Positions 44,687 through 53,881 are shown, counted from the first letter of the stretch. The stretch: 64,000 nt of DNA from Lachnospiraceae bacterium (GCA_015056865.1 SVFM01000013.1:17789-81788); one strand, 5' to 3'. Notes: generated by a model from the sequence alone, not told the origin. Numbers and translations are program-made.

Positions 44687-46078
44687 TTAGCGTATGCAAA
44701 GGCTGTCAGACATGGTGCAGCGTCTGCGTTTGGTAAAGGTTGCAGCGCTGGTCAGGCCTTCGCCGGTACGGCTTGCAATGGTAAATGTAGGGAAGCCTTC
44801 GCCGCCAAAACCAAGGGCTGCATAGGAAGGTCCGTTCTTTACCAGAATTGCCGTATCCATTGCTCTTGCATACTCTGTGATGCGGTCCACGTTCTTGGAG
44901 TGGATGTGGGCGGAGTGGCGATTGCCGTGCTCCAGCCATACAGCCTGCTCTACAGCATCCTTGAAATCTTTGGCTCTTACAACACCTAAGATAGGCATCA
45001 TCAGCTCCTCAGCAATGAGGGGATGCTCCTTGGGACCTTCGAATATGATACAACGGATATTATCCGGCACTTCCACGCCTACCATGCCCAGCAGAACCTT
45101 TGCGCTTCTGCCTACGCACTTGCGGTTCAGGGCGCCCTTCTCAGTGAGAACAGTCTTCACCAGCTTATCCTGCACCTCTTTGGATGCCAGGTAGCAGCCC
45201 TGCTCTTCTACCATGTATTTCATGAGCTGGTCGCAGATGGCATCAACCGCTACCACTTCCTTCTCAGCGATACAAGGCAGGTTATTGTCAAAGGTACATC
45301 CGTTTACGATATCCTCAGCTGCTTTTCTGATATCTGCAGTTTCATCTACCAGTGCAGGAGGATTGCCTGCGCCTGCGCCGATACCGCGCTTGCCGCTGGA
45401 AAGTACTGCGGTTACTACACCGGGGCCGCCGGTTGCAACCAGAAGAGGGATGTCCTTGTGTTTCATCATGATTGCACTGGAATCCAGGGTGGGCTTTTCC
45501 ACGGTACAAGCAATGTTGTCCGGGCCGCCTGCTTCCAGGGATGCCTCATTGAGCAGGTTCACTGCATAAATGGAGGTCTTAATTGCCTGGGGATGGGGGT
45601 TGAATACTACCGTATTACCGCCTGCCAGCATTCCCATGGTGTTGCAGAGTACGGTCTCACTGGGGTTGGTGCAGGGGGTAATGGCACCGATCACACCGAA
45701 GGGGCCCATCTCTACCAGAGTAAGTCCTCTGTCACCGGACCATGCGGTAGTGGTAATGTCCTCAGTGCCGGGGGTCTTCTCAGCTACCAGAAGGTGTTTT
45801 AAGATCTTGTCACCCACATTGCCCATGCCGGTCTCTTCCACGCCCATGCGTGCCATGGTCTCTGCATTTTCTTTAATTTTGGTACGTATCTTAGAAATGA
45901 TCTTTTCCCGCTGATCCATGGACAGCAAACGTACCACTTTCTGTGCTTCTTTTGCTTTCTCAATTGCCGTGTTCATATCGGCGTATACGCCGTGCATGGT
46001 GGATACGCTCTCCTGAAGCTGCATCCTTGCCATAACTTCTCCGACAATGCTTTTGATCTGACTCTCTGTCATATTCAA
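44687..46078 (-). CDS. pduP: PduP-type CoA-acylating propionaldehyde dehydrogenase
   Basis: A 463-residue aldehyde dehydrogenase. An N-terminal encapsulation helix (TESQIKSIVGEVMARMQ) comes first. The catalytic Cys269 lies in FDNNLPCIAEKEV, and GPFGVIGAITPCTNPSET and GAGAGNPPALVDE are PduP/EutE features. It oxidises propionaldehyde to propionyl-CoA in the lumen. The start is either TTG at 46078, overlapping the previous stop and nine bases from AAAGGA, or ATG at 46072. Overlap with the HbpS-like gene ensures coupled translation. Confidence 0.94.
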   Translation of the reverse strand: MNMTESQIKSIVGEVMARMQLQESVSTMHGVYADMNTAIEKAKEAQKVVRLLSMDQREKIISKIRTKIKENAETMARMGVEETGMGNVGDKILKHLLVAEKTPGTEDITTTAWSGDRGLTLVEMGPFGVIGAITPCTNPSETVLCNTMGMLAGGNTVVFNPHPQAIKTSIYAVNLLNEASLEAGGPDNIACTVEKPTLDSSAIMMKHKDIPLLVATGGPGVVTAVLSSGKRGIGAGAGNPPALVDETADIRKAAEDIVNGCTFDNNLPCIAEKEVVAVDAICDQLMKYMVEEQGCYLASKEVQDKLVKTVLTEKGALNRKCVGRSAKVLLGMVGVEVPDNIRCIIFEGPKEHPLIAEELMMPILGVVRAKDFKDAVEQAVWLEHGNRHSAHIHSKNVDRITEYARAMDTAILVKNGPSYAALGFGGEGFPTFTIASRTGEGLTSAATFTKRRRCTMSDSLCIR

Positions 46079-46578
46079 GATATCACTTCCTTTAACATAT
46101 TTTTTCCGTAAGCGCTCAGCTCAATGTCCTGCTCGGCAGAACCGCCGCTTACACCGATCGCACCGATCAGTACATCATTCATATAGAGGGGATCGCCGCC
46201 GCCAAAGACCACGATCTTCCCACCGTTGGTAAACTGGATGCCGTAGAGGGAACCGCCCGGTGCTGCCAGTTCTCCCAGTGTGGCTGTAGGCATCTTAAAC
46301 GCTGCACAGGTAAAAGCCTTGTTTACCGCTACATCGTAACTGCCGATGTAAGCCCCGTCCATACAGTGAACAGCCACCGGATGTCCGGCTGCATCTGCCA
46401 CGGCCACCACCACTTTAATACCCATGCGCTCTGCCTGAGCCTTCACCTTATCGATCAAGGCTACAGCGGTCTCCAGATTCAAGCTCTTGGTGGTCTGTAT
46501 CCCGGTGGGCTGCACCTTGGCAGTACCCATGCCGGCCAGAACTCCCCGCACGATCTGTTCCATATCTTTTTCGTTCAT
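46075..46578 (-). CDS. HbpS/GlcG-like domain protein with encapsulation peptide
   Basis: A 167-residue protein of the heme-binding HbpS/GlcG family (ETAVALIDKVKAQAERMGIKVVVAVADAAG, VAVNKAFTCAAFKMPT, GGSLYGIQFTNGGKIVVFGGGDPL). The same domain forms the C-terminal half of Salmonella PduO. The N-terminus EKDMEQIVRGVLAGMG is an amphipathic encapsulation helix followed by a linker. It may bind heme or a corrinoid and help B12 handling in the lumen. It is coded between aldolase and pduP, separate from the adenosyltransferase gene at 48467. Confidence 0.8.
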   Translation of the reverse strand: MNEKDMEQIVRGVLAGMGTAKVQPTGIQTTKSLNLETAVALIDKVKAQAERMGIKVVVAVADAAGHPVAVHCMDGAYIGSYDVAVNKAFTCAAFKMPTATLGELAAPGGSLYGIQFTNGGKIVVFGGGDPLYMNDVLIGAIGVSGGSAEQDIELSAYGKNMLKEVIS

Positions 46579-46600
46579 ATGGCAGCCTCCGCAGGATTTC

Positions 46601-47434
46601 TTATTTCATCTCGGCAACAATCTTCTTTACGATGTCTGCTACCATCTTCTCATCTACATCACCGCTGTTGCAGCCAAACTGGAACTCATAACCGGGCATA
46701 TGCTTAGCCACTGCATCTTCGCAAGCACCACAGTTGTGGCAGTTGTCCTTGCCCTTGTTCAGGCACAGATTTGCAGGATGCTTACCGGGCATACCAAACT
46801 GACGACGAATCTCGTACAGCTTCTTGATGTTTGCCTTGTCAAACTCCTTAGGACCGCCCAGCATTTTGGACTTGTACAGAAGCTCTGCATAAAACTCCAA
46901 GCTCTCCATCTTATGATAAGCTGCCATCAGATCGGTGCTCCATGTCAGTGCGCCGTGATTCTCCAGCAGAACTGCATCAAAGTAAGGAAGGTATTTCTCC
47001 AGATTGTCCGGAATCTCCATGGTGGAAGGTGTGCCATACTCAGCAATGGGCACGCAGCCAAGGGAGATAACTGCCTCAGGCATAATAGGCTGGGTCAAAG
47101 GAATACCTGCAATTGCAAAAGAGGTTGCAAAGGTAGGATGTGCATGAACCACTGCACCTACGTCAGGACGCTTCTGGTAAACACGCATATGCATCTTGAT
47201 CTCAGAAGAAGGCTTAAAGCCCTTGTTTGCCTGGATCACATTACCCTTCTCATCAACCTTACAGATGAATTCCGGTGTCATGAAGCCTTTGGACACGCCT
47301 GTGGGTGTGCAAAGAAACTCATGATCGTTCAGCTTTACGGAAATGTTACCGTCATTGGCTGCCACCATGTTACGGTTGTAAATTCTTTTGCCGACTTCAC
47401 AAATTTGTTTTTTGATTTCCATTTCGTTAATCAT
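46601..47434 (-). CDS. Class II aldolase (fuculose/rhamnulose-1-phosphate type) with C-terminal targeting helix
   Basis: A 277-residue zinc aldolase of the FucA/RhaD/AraD family. NRNMVAANDGNISVKL, TGVSKGFM, SSEIKMHMRVYQKRPDVGAVVHAHPTFA (zinc His pair and catalytic Glu) and LENHGALTWS (third His) are all present. After residue 225 come a Cys-rich linker (CHNCGACE) and a C-terminal helix VDEKMVADIVKKIVAEM, an encapsulation peptide at the C-terminus. It would make DHAP and L-lactaldehyde inside the shell, feeding propanediol formation. AAGGAGG lies eight bases before the ATG. Confidence 0.88.
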   Translation of the reverse strand: MINEMEIKKQICEVGKRIYNRNMVAANDGNISVKLNDHEFLCTPTGVSKGFMTPEFICKVDEKGNVIQANKGFKPSSEIKMHMRVYQKRPDVGAVVHAHPTFATSFAIAGIPLTQPIMPEAVISLGCVPIAEYGTPSTMEIPDNLEKYLPYFDAVLLENHGALTWSTDLMAAYHKMESLEFYAELLYKSKMLGGPKEFDKANIKKLYEIRRQFGMPGKHPANLCLNKGKDNCHNCGACEDAVAKHMPGYEFQFGCNSGDVDEKMVADIVKKIVAEMK

Positions 47435-47458
47435 GGATGGTTCCTCCTTAAATTATTA

Positions 47459-47896
47459 TCATTTTTCATGTTCTTCTTTTAAATAATCCAGTATTTCCGC
47501 CACACCTTCTCCTTTGATGGAGTTCACATGAAAGATCTTGCGACAGCCTGCTATCTCCAGCCATCTGTCTGCCAGTGGAACGTTGGCATCGGGCAGGTCT
47601 ATCTTGGTGACAATACCGATACATTCCCGGTTCGCCTGGGTGGTCACATTGGGCGGAAACAAGGAATAGGGCTCGTTGGCCGCCACCAGGATCCCCACGA
47701 TATCCGCCTCATAGGTATAAAGCGCAAGGGCTTTACCCAGTCGGCGACTCTGGGCATATTCACCCGGGGTGTCGATCACACTTTCATAGTGATTGATATA
47801 TTGGGTTTTGTAATAATGGATCTCCTCGCCTCGAAGGGCCTGGGTCAGTGTGGTCTTTCCAGCCTCACTCCTACCCATCAAAATCATCTTTCTCAT
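47459..47896 (-). CDS. pduV: PduV/EutP-type small GTPase-like protein
   Basis: A 145-residue P-loop protein (MILMGRSEAGKTTLTQAL; switch region DTPGEYAQSR; TKIDLPDAN in place of NKxD). The EutP/PduV family binds the outside of microcompartments through PduU and was linked to their movement along filaments. It overlaps pduU by four bases (ATGA). Its presence beside a ParA system suggests two localisation devices for the same organelle. Confidence 0.9.
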   Translation of the reverse strand: MRKMILMGRSEAGKTTLTQALRGEEIHYYKTQYINHYESVIDTPGEYAQSRRLGKALALYTYEADIVGILVAANEPYSLFPPNVTTQANRECIGIVTKIDLPDANVPLADRWLEIAGCRKIFHVNSIKGEGVAEILDYLKEEHEK

Positions 47897-48279
47897 GTCT
47901 TTGTAATCGGGCAGACAGTGTAATCCAGTTGATCGCGAACATACTCCAAAAGCGCCTGCATGCCGGCCTCCACCTCACTGACGGTTCCGGTAAAAATCAA
48001 GGAGCCGCTGAAGCGATCTACAAATCCCAAGGTAATACCACTGGACTTCATGGCAATATCTGCCATAATGATGGCTGTCTCAGAAGGGGTTACGGTAGTA
48101 ATACCGATGGCCGCTCTCTCATAGTCGATCTTAGGATCCAAACCAAGTTTCTGGTAAAGAATCTTGTCAGGGCTTGCAATGATATGGGCCAAAGTCACCT
48201 GACAACCGGGCACATATTCCTGGATAATACGCACACGGTCTTCACTGGTCAGTATTTCTGCTAATGATGCGTTTACCAT
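47893..48279 (-). CDS. pduU: PduU/EutS-type permuted BMC shell protein
   Basis: A 128-residue circularly permuted BMC-domain protein (RIIQEYVPGCQVTLAHIIASP, AAIGITTVTPSETAIIMADIAMKSSGI, GFVDRFSGSLIFTGTVSEVEAG). An N-terminal segment forms the beta barrel that caps the hexamer pore. The ATG at 48279 has AAGGA seven bases ahead; an earlier in-frame start at 48306 is less likely. First gene of the second Pdu transcript, directly behind promoter P2. Confidence 0.92.
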   Translation of the reverse strand: MVNASLAEILTSEDRVRIIQEYVPGCQVTLAHIIASPDKILYQKLGLDPKIDYERAAIGITTVTPSETAIIMADIAMKSSGITLGFVDRFSGSLIFTGTVSEVEAGMQALLEYVRDQLDYTVCPITKT

Positions 48280-48361
48280 TTTCTTCTTCCTTTCTGCCTC
48301 GGCCACTTACAAACAGTGACACGGACAATTTTTGCGAAATCTATGTATATCTTGTCAGGAA

Positions 48362-48447
48362 TCCAACAAAAACCCACAATCCCAAATTCATTATATGACT
48401 GCTTTTGTGGTTTGTCAACCACTGTATGTGTTGTTTTTATTGGTTTT
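48362..48447 (-). promoter_or_regulatory. Pdu promoter P2 with flanking DeoR-type repeats
   Basis: Minus strand: TTGACA (48418-48413), 17-bp spacer, TATAAT (48395-48390). Flanking plus-strand motifs are GTTGTTTTTATTGG (48430-48443) 12 bp upstream of -35, and CCAACAAAAACCC (48363-48375) inverted, 15 bp beyond -10. CCACA/TGTGG pairs lie inside. The same arrangement occurs at P1 (53.9 kb). It lies in the 187-bp pduO-pduU gap. Confidence 0.8.
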
Positions 48448-48466
48448 CCTGGCCGAAATACCAAAT

Positions 48467-48970
48467 TTATCCGGCCAGATAATCTGCAAATCTGGCACAC
48501 ATATATAAATAATCAGAAAGCCGGTTCATGTAGCACATAGCCTTCTTATCCGTGGGATAATGTCTGGCTGCACGGTGGAATTGTCTTTCCGCTCTTCTGG
48601 CCACTGCACGAGCCACGTCCAGCCTGGCTGATAACTCACAGCCCCCGTATAAGACAAAGCCTTTTTCCCGGACAAAGGAGCCTTCTATCCGGTCGATCCA
48701 CTCTTCCAGCTTTTGGATCTCTGTTTCCTGCAGCTTGTATTCTCTTTTCAGAGAATCTGCGATTCCGGCCATGATCAGCATCAAAGTTCTCTGAATATGA
48801 CTCAATTCTTCCTGCATCCAACTCTCTGCCGCAACCTTTGCCAGTCCAATTTGGCTATTCAGTTCATCAATGATTCCCAGAAGTTCTATTCTGTCATCTG
48901 TCTTTAACACGGTGGAACCGTTGCCCAGGGATGTCTGTCCGAAATCCCCTTTTTTGGTGTAAATATTCAT
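48467..48970 (-). CDS. pduO: PduO-type ATP:cob(I)alamin adenosyltransferase
   Basis: A 167-residue PduO-family adenosyltransferase (MNIYTKKGDFGQTSLGNGSTV N-terminal ATP-binding loop; DELNSQIGLAK; ELSARLDVARAVARRAERQF with the conserved RxxxRxxER). It adenosylates cob(I)alamin to coenzyme B12 for the diol dehydratase. The C-terminal HbpS-like domain of enteric PduO is absent, but is coded separately at 46075. Last gene of the P1 transcript before P2. Confidence 0.93.
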   Translation of the reverse strand: MNIYTKKGDFGQTSLGNGSTVLKTDDRIELLGIIDELNSQIGLAKVAAESWMQEELSHIQRTLMLIMAGIADSLKREYKLQETEIQKLEEWIDRIEGSFVREKGFVLYGGCELSARLDVARAVARRAERQFHRAARHYPTDKKAMCYMNRLSDYLYMCARFADYLAG

Positions 48971-48981
48971 AGACTACCTCT

Positions 48982-49311
48982 TTATTTAAATGCCATTTTC
49001 TTGATGGCTCTGGCACTGTTGGCTCCAATCTTCCTGCATTGGGCATAGGTGGGCATGTGATACTGCTCCACATTTCTGCCCTTTATCACTCCCTGCATCT
49101 GCAGGGCCACATCCACCCCGCTGATTCCGATGCCGGAACCCAGCATGGAATCCCTTGCCGCATCATAGGCCAGCGTGTTAAGGTCTGAGTCTTGTCTGGG
49201 AAAGATTTCCCAAAAGACACCCTCCTCTTCGATGCCGGCACAGACCTGACGCAGAAAATCCGGATCCGGGTCGTTTGTATAAACAAAGATCGAAGGTCTG
49301 TTTACTATCAT
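48982..49311 (-). CDS. pduH: Diol dehydratase reactivase small subunit PduH
   Basis: A 109-residue protein (RPSIFVYTNDPDPDFLRQVCAGIEEEG, LAYDAARDSMLGSGIGISG, VALQMQGVIKG) matching PduH/DdrB. It swaps with the dehydratase beta subunit to release damaged cobalamin. The ATG at 49311 overlaps the pduG stop (ATGA) and has AGGAG seven bases ahead; an ATG two codons earlier sits too close to that site. Confidence 0.9.
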   Translation of the reverse strand: MIVNRPSIFVYTNDPDPDFLRQVCAGIEEEGVFWEIFPRQDSDLNTLAYDAARDSMLGSGIGISGVDVALQMQGVIKGRNVEQYHMPTYAQCRKIGANSARAIKKMAFK

Positions 49312-51125
49312 TTCCATTCTCCTACATAGGACATCACAAGACCCGTGGCTACGGCATTTCTAGGTCCTTCACAGCCCCGGATGTTGCCTCGGCCGCAAAC
49401 AATACGGTAATTAGCAAATTCCTCCATCAGCATCTCGGGTATCTCAAAATCCTCTGCGGAGCCGCCTACCAGCACCACATTGGAGATGTTTTTCAGGTTT
49501 TTATCCGGCGCTACCTTTTTCAGGGCACGGAACGCATTGGTTACAAATACCTTCCGCTTGGCCTCCCGCCTTACCTGTACGATCTTTTCCATGGGAATAT
49601 TCTCTTCCAGACGGATCAGACCATTCTCAGAAAGCAACACCACCCGCCCATAAAATCTGGGGTCAATGGAAGAATCCACAAAGGTCATCTGTCCATTCTC
49701 CATGCGCATGTGGAACAGGCTCTCTACCTTGGCTAAAGGATATTTTTTGATCTGCTCTGCGGTATGGCGATCTGCCAGTCCCAGTTCTGTCTGGATCAGC
49801 ATGGATACCAGTTCCCCGGCACCCGCCTGATGGGTCAGCCGGATCTGCCCGGCCTCATCCAATGCGGCTGCGTCTGTGGAACCGCCTCCCATATCCAATA
49901 TAGCCAGCGGCAGCTTGGTTCCCGGGGTGGTCATGGCACCCAGAGAAGCCATCACAGCCTCTACACCGGCCACTACAACTTCCGTTCCAAGCTCCTCCCG
50001 AAGCTTCCCGGCAATCTGCTGCATAGGCAGCTGCTGGGTCTTTACCATAGCGGCCACACCTACCGCCTTTTCCATACAAGTTTCTCCCGCCAGGGCTCCG
50101 GCAATCTTTACCGGTGCCAAGGTGTCCACTGCTAGAATATCTGTAATGCGTACTTCCTCATGATGGACCTGACTGACACTACTCATGCCTTGCCGGATCC
50201 GATGAAACATATTTCCCACATTGGTATTGTCCTGGCCAATAATGTCTCGAATCTCTCCGGCGCCGGAAACGGCTTCCATGATCCGCTCTGCGCCCTCATC
50301 CAAATTGATCTTAATAGAATTCTCTGCCTCCAGCGTGATCTCTCCGGCGGGCAGGACATTTTCTTTGATATTGCCATTTGGTGTTTTAATGACCACCGCA
50401 CTGCGGTTGCCGATCAGGCTCTTTGCAATGGGCGTAACGTTTTTGGTCTCTTCCGCATCGAAATCCAAAAGGGTCGCGATACCGTAGGGATTGGACAGCA
50501 TCCGGATACTTTGTCCCGGCAAGGCAACCTCAATGGCCGCCAGCTGTCCCTCCGGAACACGATCGATCAATTTTACTTCATCTATAATAGGAATCTTTTT
50601 CTCCAGACGATTGTAGACCAGCACAGCCTCATCTGCCTGCAAAATAATACCTTCTATCTTACAACGTCCGCTTATCCGGTTGACTGCTGCCGCCACCTGC
50701 TCGTAAGGGTATTTATCCGATACCACCAGAATATACGGTGTGTCCGGCCCGGCCTGCTCCAGCTTTTCAAAACTTAAAAGCTCGCCCACCGCCTGGCCTG
50801 CGCCTGCAGGTGTGGAGGGATTGTGGCCTATCATGGAAGAATCCGTGATCACAGTCTCTGTCAGGGTTTCCATGGCAGTGTCGCCGATGACCGGCGCCGC
50901 CTCATTCATGCGCACCAGGAAAATATCGTGAAGCCCCCGGCCAATCTTACCCACTGCCTGCTGCAGCGCAGACTTGATACCGTGAATGTTGGCCAAAGTT
51001 CCCTTGGTGCCGGTAGTTGCCACAGATGCAGACGCCAGAAAATGTACCCCCGTCTCCGGCGATACATCCCCGATACATACTTCAGTTGTGGAATTACCAA
51101 TGTCAACACCTGCGATCAGCTTCAA
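49308..51125 (-). CDS. pduG: Diol dehydratase reactivase large subunit PduG
   Basis: A 605-residue protein with an Hsp70/actin-like ATPase core (LIAGVDIGNSTTEVCIGD phosphate-1; LAILDMGGGSTDAA phosphate-2). ANIHGIKSALQQAVGKIGRG and TPAGAGQAVGELL match DdrA/PduG. It reactivates the holoenzyme by ATP-driven exchange of inactive cobalamin. The start is TTG at 51125, overlapping the pduE stop (TTGA), eight bases after GAGGA; the ortholog's MRYIAGIDIGNS aligns right at this codon. Confidence 0.94.
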   Translation of the reverse strand: MKLIAGVDIGNSTTEVCIGDVSPETGVHFLASASVATTGTKGTLANIHGIKSALQQAVGKIGRGLHDIFLVRMNEAAPVIGDTAMETLTETVITDSSMIGHNPSTPAGAGQAVGELLSFEKLEQAGPDTPYILVVSDKYPYEQVAAAVNRISGRCKIEGIILQADEAVLVYNRLEKKIPIIDEVKLIDRVPEGQLAAIEVALPGQSIRMLSNPYGIATLLDFDAEETKNVTPIAKSLIGNRSAVVIKTPNGNIKENVLPAGEITLEAENSIKINLDEGAERIMEAVSGAGEIRDIIGQDNTNVGNMFHRIRQGMSSVSQVHHEEVRITDILAVDTLAPVKIAGALAGETCMEKAVGVAAMVKTQQLPMQQIAGKLREELGTEVVVAGVEAVMASLGAMTTPGTKLPLAILDMGGGSTDAAALDEAGQIRLTHQAGAGELVSMLIQTELGLADRHTAEQIKKYPLAKVESLFHMRMENGQMTFVDSSIDPRFYGRVVLLSENGLIRLEENIPMEKIVQVRREAKRKVFVTNAFRALKKVAPDKNLKNISNVVLVGGSAEDFEIPEMLMEEFANYRIVCGRGNIRGCEGPRNAVATGLVMSYVGEWK

Positions 51126-51514
51126 AGCAGAATTCCTCTTTTTTCATATATTTCAGCAGCTTCCAAAACCAGTTTGGCGCAATTCTTTGCACCGTACTTC
51201 TCAGAAAGGGTCCGAGCCATACACTCCAGCTCAGCCTTGGTGGAGCGGTTGGGACGAAGCTTATCATACATCTTTAAAATGATGTCATCTGGCACATCCA
51301 CCAGTTCTGCCGCGCGCTCAAAATTCTTTTCCATGGGCTCATTGCCGCTCTCTCTGGCAACCTGGCCCTGGGCCCGGAGCATTTCCTTGGAAATTTTAAT
51401 GTCATCCGGTCCTACATGGTTTTTCATTACCTCATCCAAAGTAATGTCATCCAATTTTTTACCGGTCTTGGATATCACTTTATCTTTTTCATATTCGCCT
51501 AAGGGATAACGCAT
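51122..51514 (-). CDS. pduE: Diol dehydratase small subunit PduE
   Basis: A 130-residue gamma subunit (YPLGEYEKDKVISKTGKKLDDITL, GQVARESGNEPMEKNFERAAELVDVPDDIILKMYDKLRPNRS). It is shorter than enteric PduE (about 173) because it lacks the N-terminal extension used there for solubility and targeting. It starts directly after the pduD stop with GAGGAAAA. Confidence 0.93.
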   Translation of the reverse strand: MRYPLGEYEKDKVISKTGKKLDDITLDEVMKNHVGPDDIKISKEMLRAQGQVARESGNEPMEKNFERAAELVDVPDDIILKMYDKLRPNRSTKAELECMARTLSEKYGAKNCAKLVLEAAEIYEKRGILL

Positions 51515-52189
51515 TTATTTTTCCTCCCATTCGATGATTCCCAGTTCCGGATCCAACTGCTCTGTCTCTGCAATATGCATGATGGCAGCCTTTACCTGAT
51601 ATTTGGGACGGGTCATAGGGTCATTGGTGCAAGGCACCGGAACCACCTGCTCACCCTTTACATATTTTGCCGCATTCTTACCGATGCTACGATAGGTTTC
51701 CAGGGTCATCAGGGGTGCCTGGGGAAACAGCTCCAGATTGGACAAAGGGAACAGGTCCTTCTGATGGATCACTGTGGTTCCCTTGGACTGGATACCGATA
51801 CCGATACCGGAACCGGACAGCTTTGCTGCCTCCAGGGCCATAAAGCACACGTCTGAGGTATCCAACACCTTTACCACTCTGGGCACCATGCCCTCCTCCT
51901 CAATACCGGCCTTCAGATTCCGAAGGACGTCCTCCAAAGGAATTCCTGTAATGGTCTTTTTGATCTCACGCTGGAATGCAGCACCCACACCGATCACAAC
52001 CTCCTTGGGATCGGTACCCTTCTTCGCCTTGGGATATCCGGCGTAGGATGTCTTCTTTTCATTGATACGCTCCCGCCCTGCCATGGAAGAAACCGCCGCC
52101 TCTACCTGAGCCGGACTGGCTTCCTTGGCCTGCATCTGCCGGAGCACTTCCTCTGTAATCTGTCTGATCAACTCTTCACTAAACTGCAT
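51515..52189 (-). CDS. pduD: Diol dehydratase medium subunit PduD with targeting peptide
   Basis: A 224-residue beta subunit ([71 protein letters not shown]). It binds the lower cobalamin ligand region with PduC. The N-terminus [17 protein letters not shown] is the encapsulation helix and aligns with that of enteric PduD, which selects the ATG at 52189; the frame is open seven codons more. Confidence 0.93.
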   Translation of the reverse strand: MQFSEELIRQITEEVLRQMQAKEASPAQVEAAVSSMAGRERINEKKTSYAGYPKAKKGTDPKEVVIGVGAAFQREIKKTITGIPLEDVLRNLKAGIEEEGMVPRVVKVLDTSDVCFMALEAAKLSGSGIGIGIQSKGTTVIHQKDLFPLSNLELFPQAPLMTLETYRSIGKNAAKYVKGEQVVPVPCTNDPMTRPKYQVKAAIMHIAETEQLDPELGIIEWEEK

Positions 52190-52216
52190 ATCTATCACCA
52201 TGCCTTCCATTACCGA

Positions 52217-53881
52217 TTATATATCCTTGGGGTTGATAAGGTGCGGTATCTTCTTGATCTCCTCCCAACGTTCGCCCTCCACCCGATAGCCGGTTCCGGG
52301 GCCCATGTAATCATTGGGGGTGTTAAGACCGGACTGGATCCGGAAGTTCCTATCCAGCACTGCTGCCGTCTGCATATAGTCACCGATCACACGCTGTTTC
52401 AGCATGCTCAGCACACTCTCTGCCACATCCCGGTAGCCAGATTCTGCCAGAGCTTTTACCACATCAATACCGGTAATGCCGCGTCTGAGCACATCCTCTG
52501 CCGCCATCAGGTCTGCGATCACGTCCCGGGGCAGGGTGTCCTTACTGCCATGGGCATAGGTTACTGCCTCAACCTGTTCATCAGAGATGGGGGACAAGCC
52601 CAACTGGGCAAACACTGCCTGCACCGCTTTGGCCGCTTTGTTACGTACCCGGATTACTTCCTCCTCGGTCACGGGGCGAAGTCCTCCGTCTACCTGCATA
52701 TCTCTTTGCAGTACGTTATAATCGTCAAAATCTTCTGCGTCAAAATTGGAACCTGCAAACATGTTATCATAATTGGCCTCTGCTGCGTATCCGGAAAAGA
52801 TCAGGTCCGTGCCGGGCAAAAACTGCAGCATGGTTCTGGCAGTACGACGCATGTCGGAATTGGAAAAACTCTGGTCATTGGAAGAAGCACATTCCAGTCC
52901 CAAAAGTGCAGCCACCAAATTCTCACTCATAACCTCACGTATACCACCGGGCACTGCGCCTGGCACACCGATACAGCTCACAGAACCATTCTGGGTTCCC
53001 TGGCTACCAGCTCCCTTTGTGGCGTACAGACAACGGCACTCCAGATACAGCATGGACTTCTTCTCACTGCTGCCCATCAGCACCTCAGAGCCTGCACCGG
53101 AGGTAAATCTTACCTTCAATCCTCTGGACGCGTATGCGGAATTCAAAAATGCCTTGGAATACGGAGTATCGTCACCATCTATGAAAACCTTCTCCGTACC
53201 ATAAACCGAAAGAGTCTCTGCATATGTAGTCAGACCGCGGATACCAAGCTCCAACTCCGTAGCCTCCTCAGCGGAACACTGGGTCAGAACACCGGGACGG
53301 CCCACCTGAGAACCGATCAACAGAGCCATGGCACTGAGGGGGGCATATCTTGCCACACCCATGGTGGTCTCTTCCTCATTAAAACCACGCAGTGCACCTT
53401 CTGCTGCATCTGCAGCGATCTGCACTGGGTCATCCTTCAGATTGGTAATATGGGCTTGGTTGCCGGGAGCTCTTCTTGCACGCATCTTCTGCATACCCAT
53501 CATCAGCTCCACCACATTCAAGTGGTTCACCACCTCGGCCATCTTGGCAGGGGTGATACCGGATACCAGTTCTAAAATTTCCTTTCTGGAAACATGGATG
53601 TCCACGATCATCCGGGCAATCTCCAAAGAATCCACAGCCATGGACTTGCTGGCACGCTGAATATCGATGGCATAATCTGCAACAAATTGGTCGATAAAAT
53701 CAAAATCCTCTCTGCGCTTTCCGTCCAGTTCCACAACCACGCCGTTCCTGATTTCTATGGAGGGCTTGGGATCGTAAGGGCTCTTCATCGCCACAAATCC
53801 CATCTCAGGCCATTCATTAATATAACCGTCCAGATTCACTGAACGCTGATCCAATACCTCAAATCGCTTTGATCTCTTCAT
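52217..53881 (-). CDS. pduC: B12-dependent propanediol dehydratase large subunit PduC
   Basis: A 554-residue alpha subunit, exactly the length of enteric PduC (MKRSKRFEVLDQRSVNLDGYI start; GLECASSNDQSFSNSDMRRTART; LECRCLYATKGAGSQG). It forms the TIM barrel holding adenosylcobalamin and K+ and dehydrates 1,2-propanediol to propionaldehyde. The open frame runs 45 codons upstream, but AGGAG lies seven bases before the ATG at 53881 and promoter P1 covers the upstream part. Glycerol dehydratase is the alternative; the fucose-type aldolase here favours propanediol. Confidence 0.95.
   Translation of the reverse strand: MKRSKRFEVLDQRSVNLDGYINEWPEMGFVAMKSPYDPKPSIEIRNGVVVELDGKRREDFDFIDQFVADYAIDIQRASKSMAVDSLEIARMIVDIHVSRKEILELVSGITPAKMAEVVNHLNVVELMMGMQKMRARRAPGNQAHITNLKDDPVQIAADAAEGALRGFNEEETTMGVARYAPLSAMALLIGSQVGRPGVLTQCSAEEATELELGIRGLTTYAETLSVYGTEKVFIDGDDTPYSKAFLNSAYASRGLKVRFTSGAGSEVLMGSSEKKSMLYLECRCLYATKGAGSQGTQNGSVSCIGVPGAVPGGIREVMSENLVAALLGLECASSNDQSFSNSDMRRTARTMLQFLPGTDLIFSGYAAEANYDNMFAGSNFDAEDFDDYNVLQRDMQVDGGLRPVTEEEVIRVRNKAAKAVQAVFAQLGLSPISDEQVEAVTYAHGSKDTLPRDVIADLMAAEDVLRRGITGIDVVKALAESGYRDVAESVLSMLKQRVIGDYMQTAAVLDRNFRIQSGLNTPNDYMGPGTGYRVEGERWEEIKKIPHLINPKDI

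Noticed and set aside
52241..53575. 444-residue plus-strand ORF across pduC
   Set aside because: It lies fully antisense to the strongly supported pduC, has no ribosome site and reads like a reverse-frame artefact rich in His, Cys and Thr.
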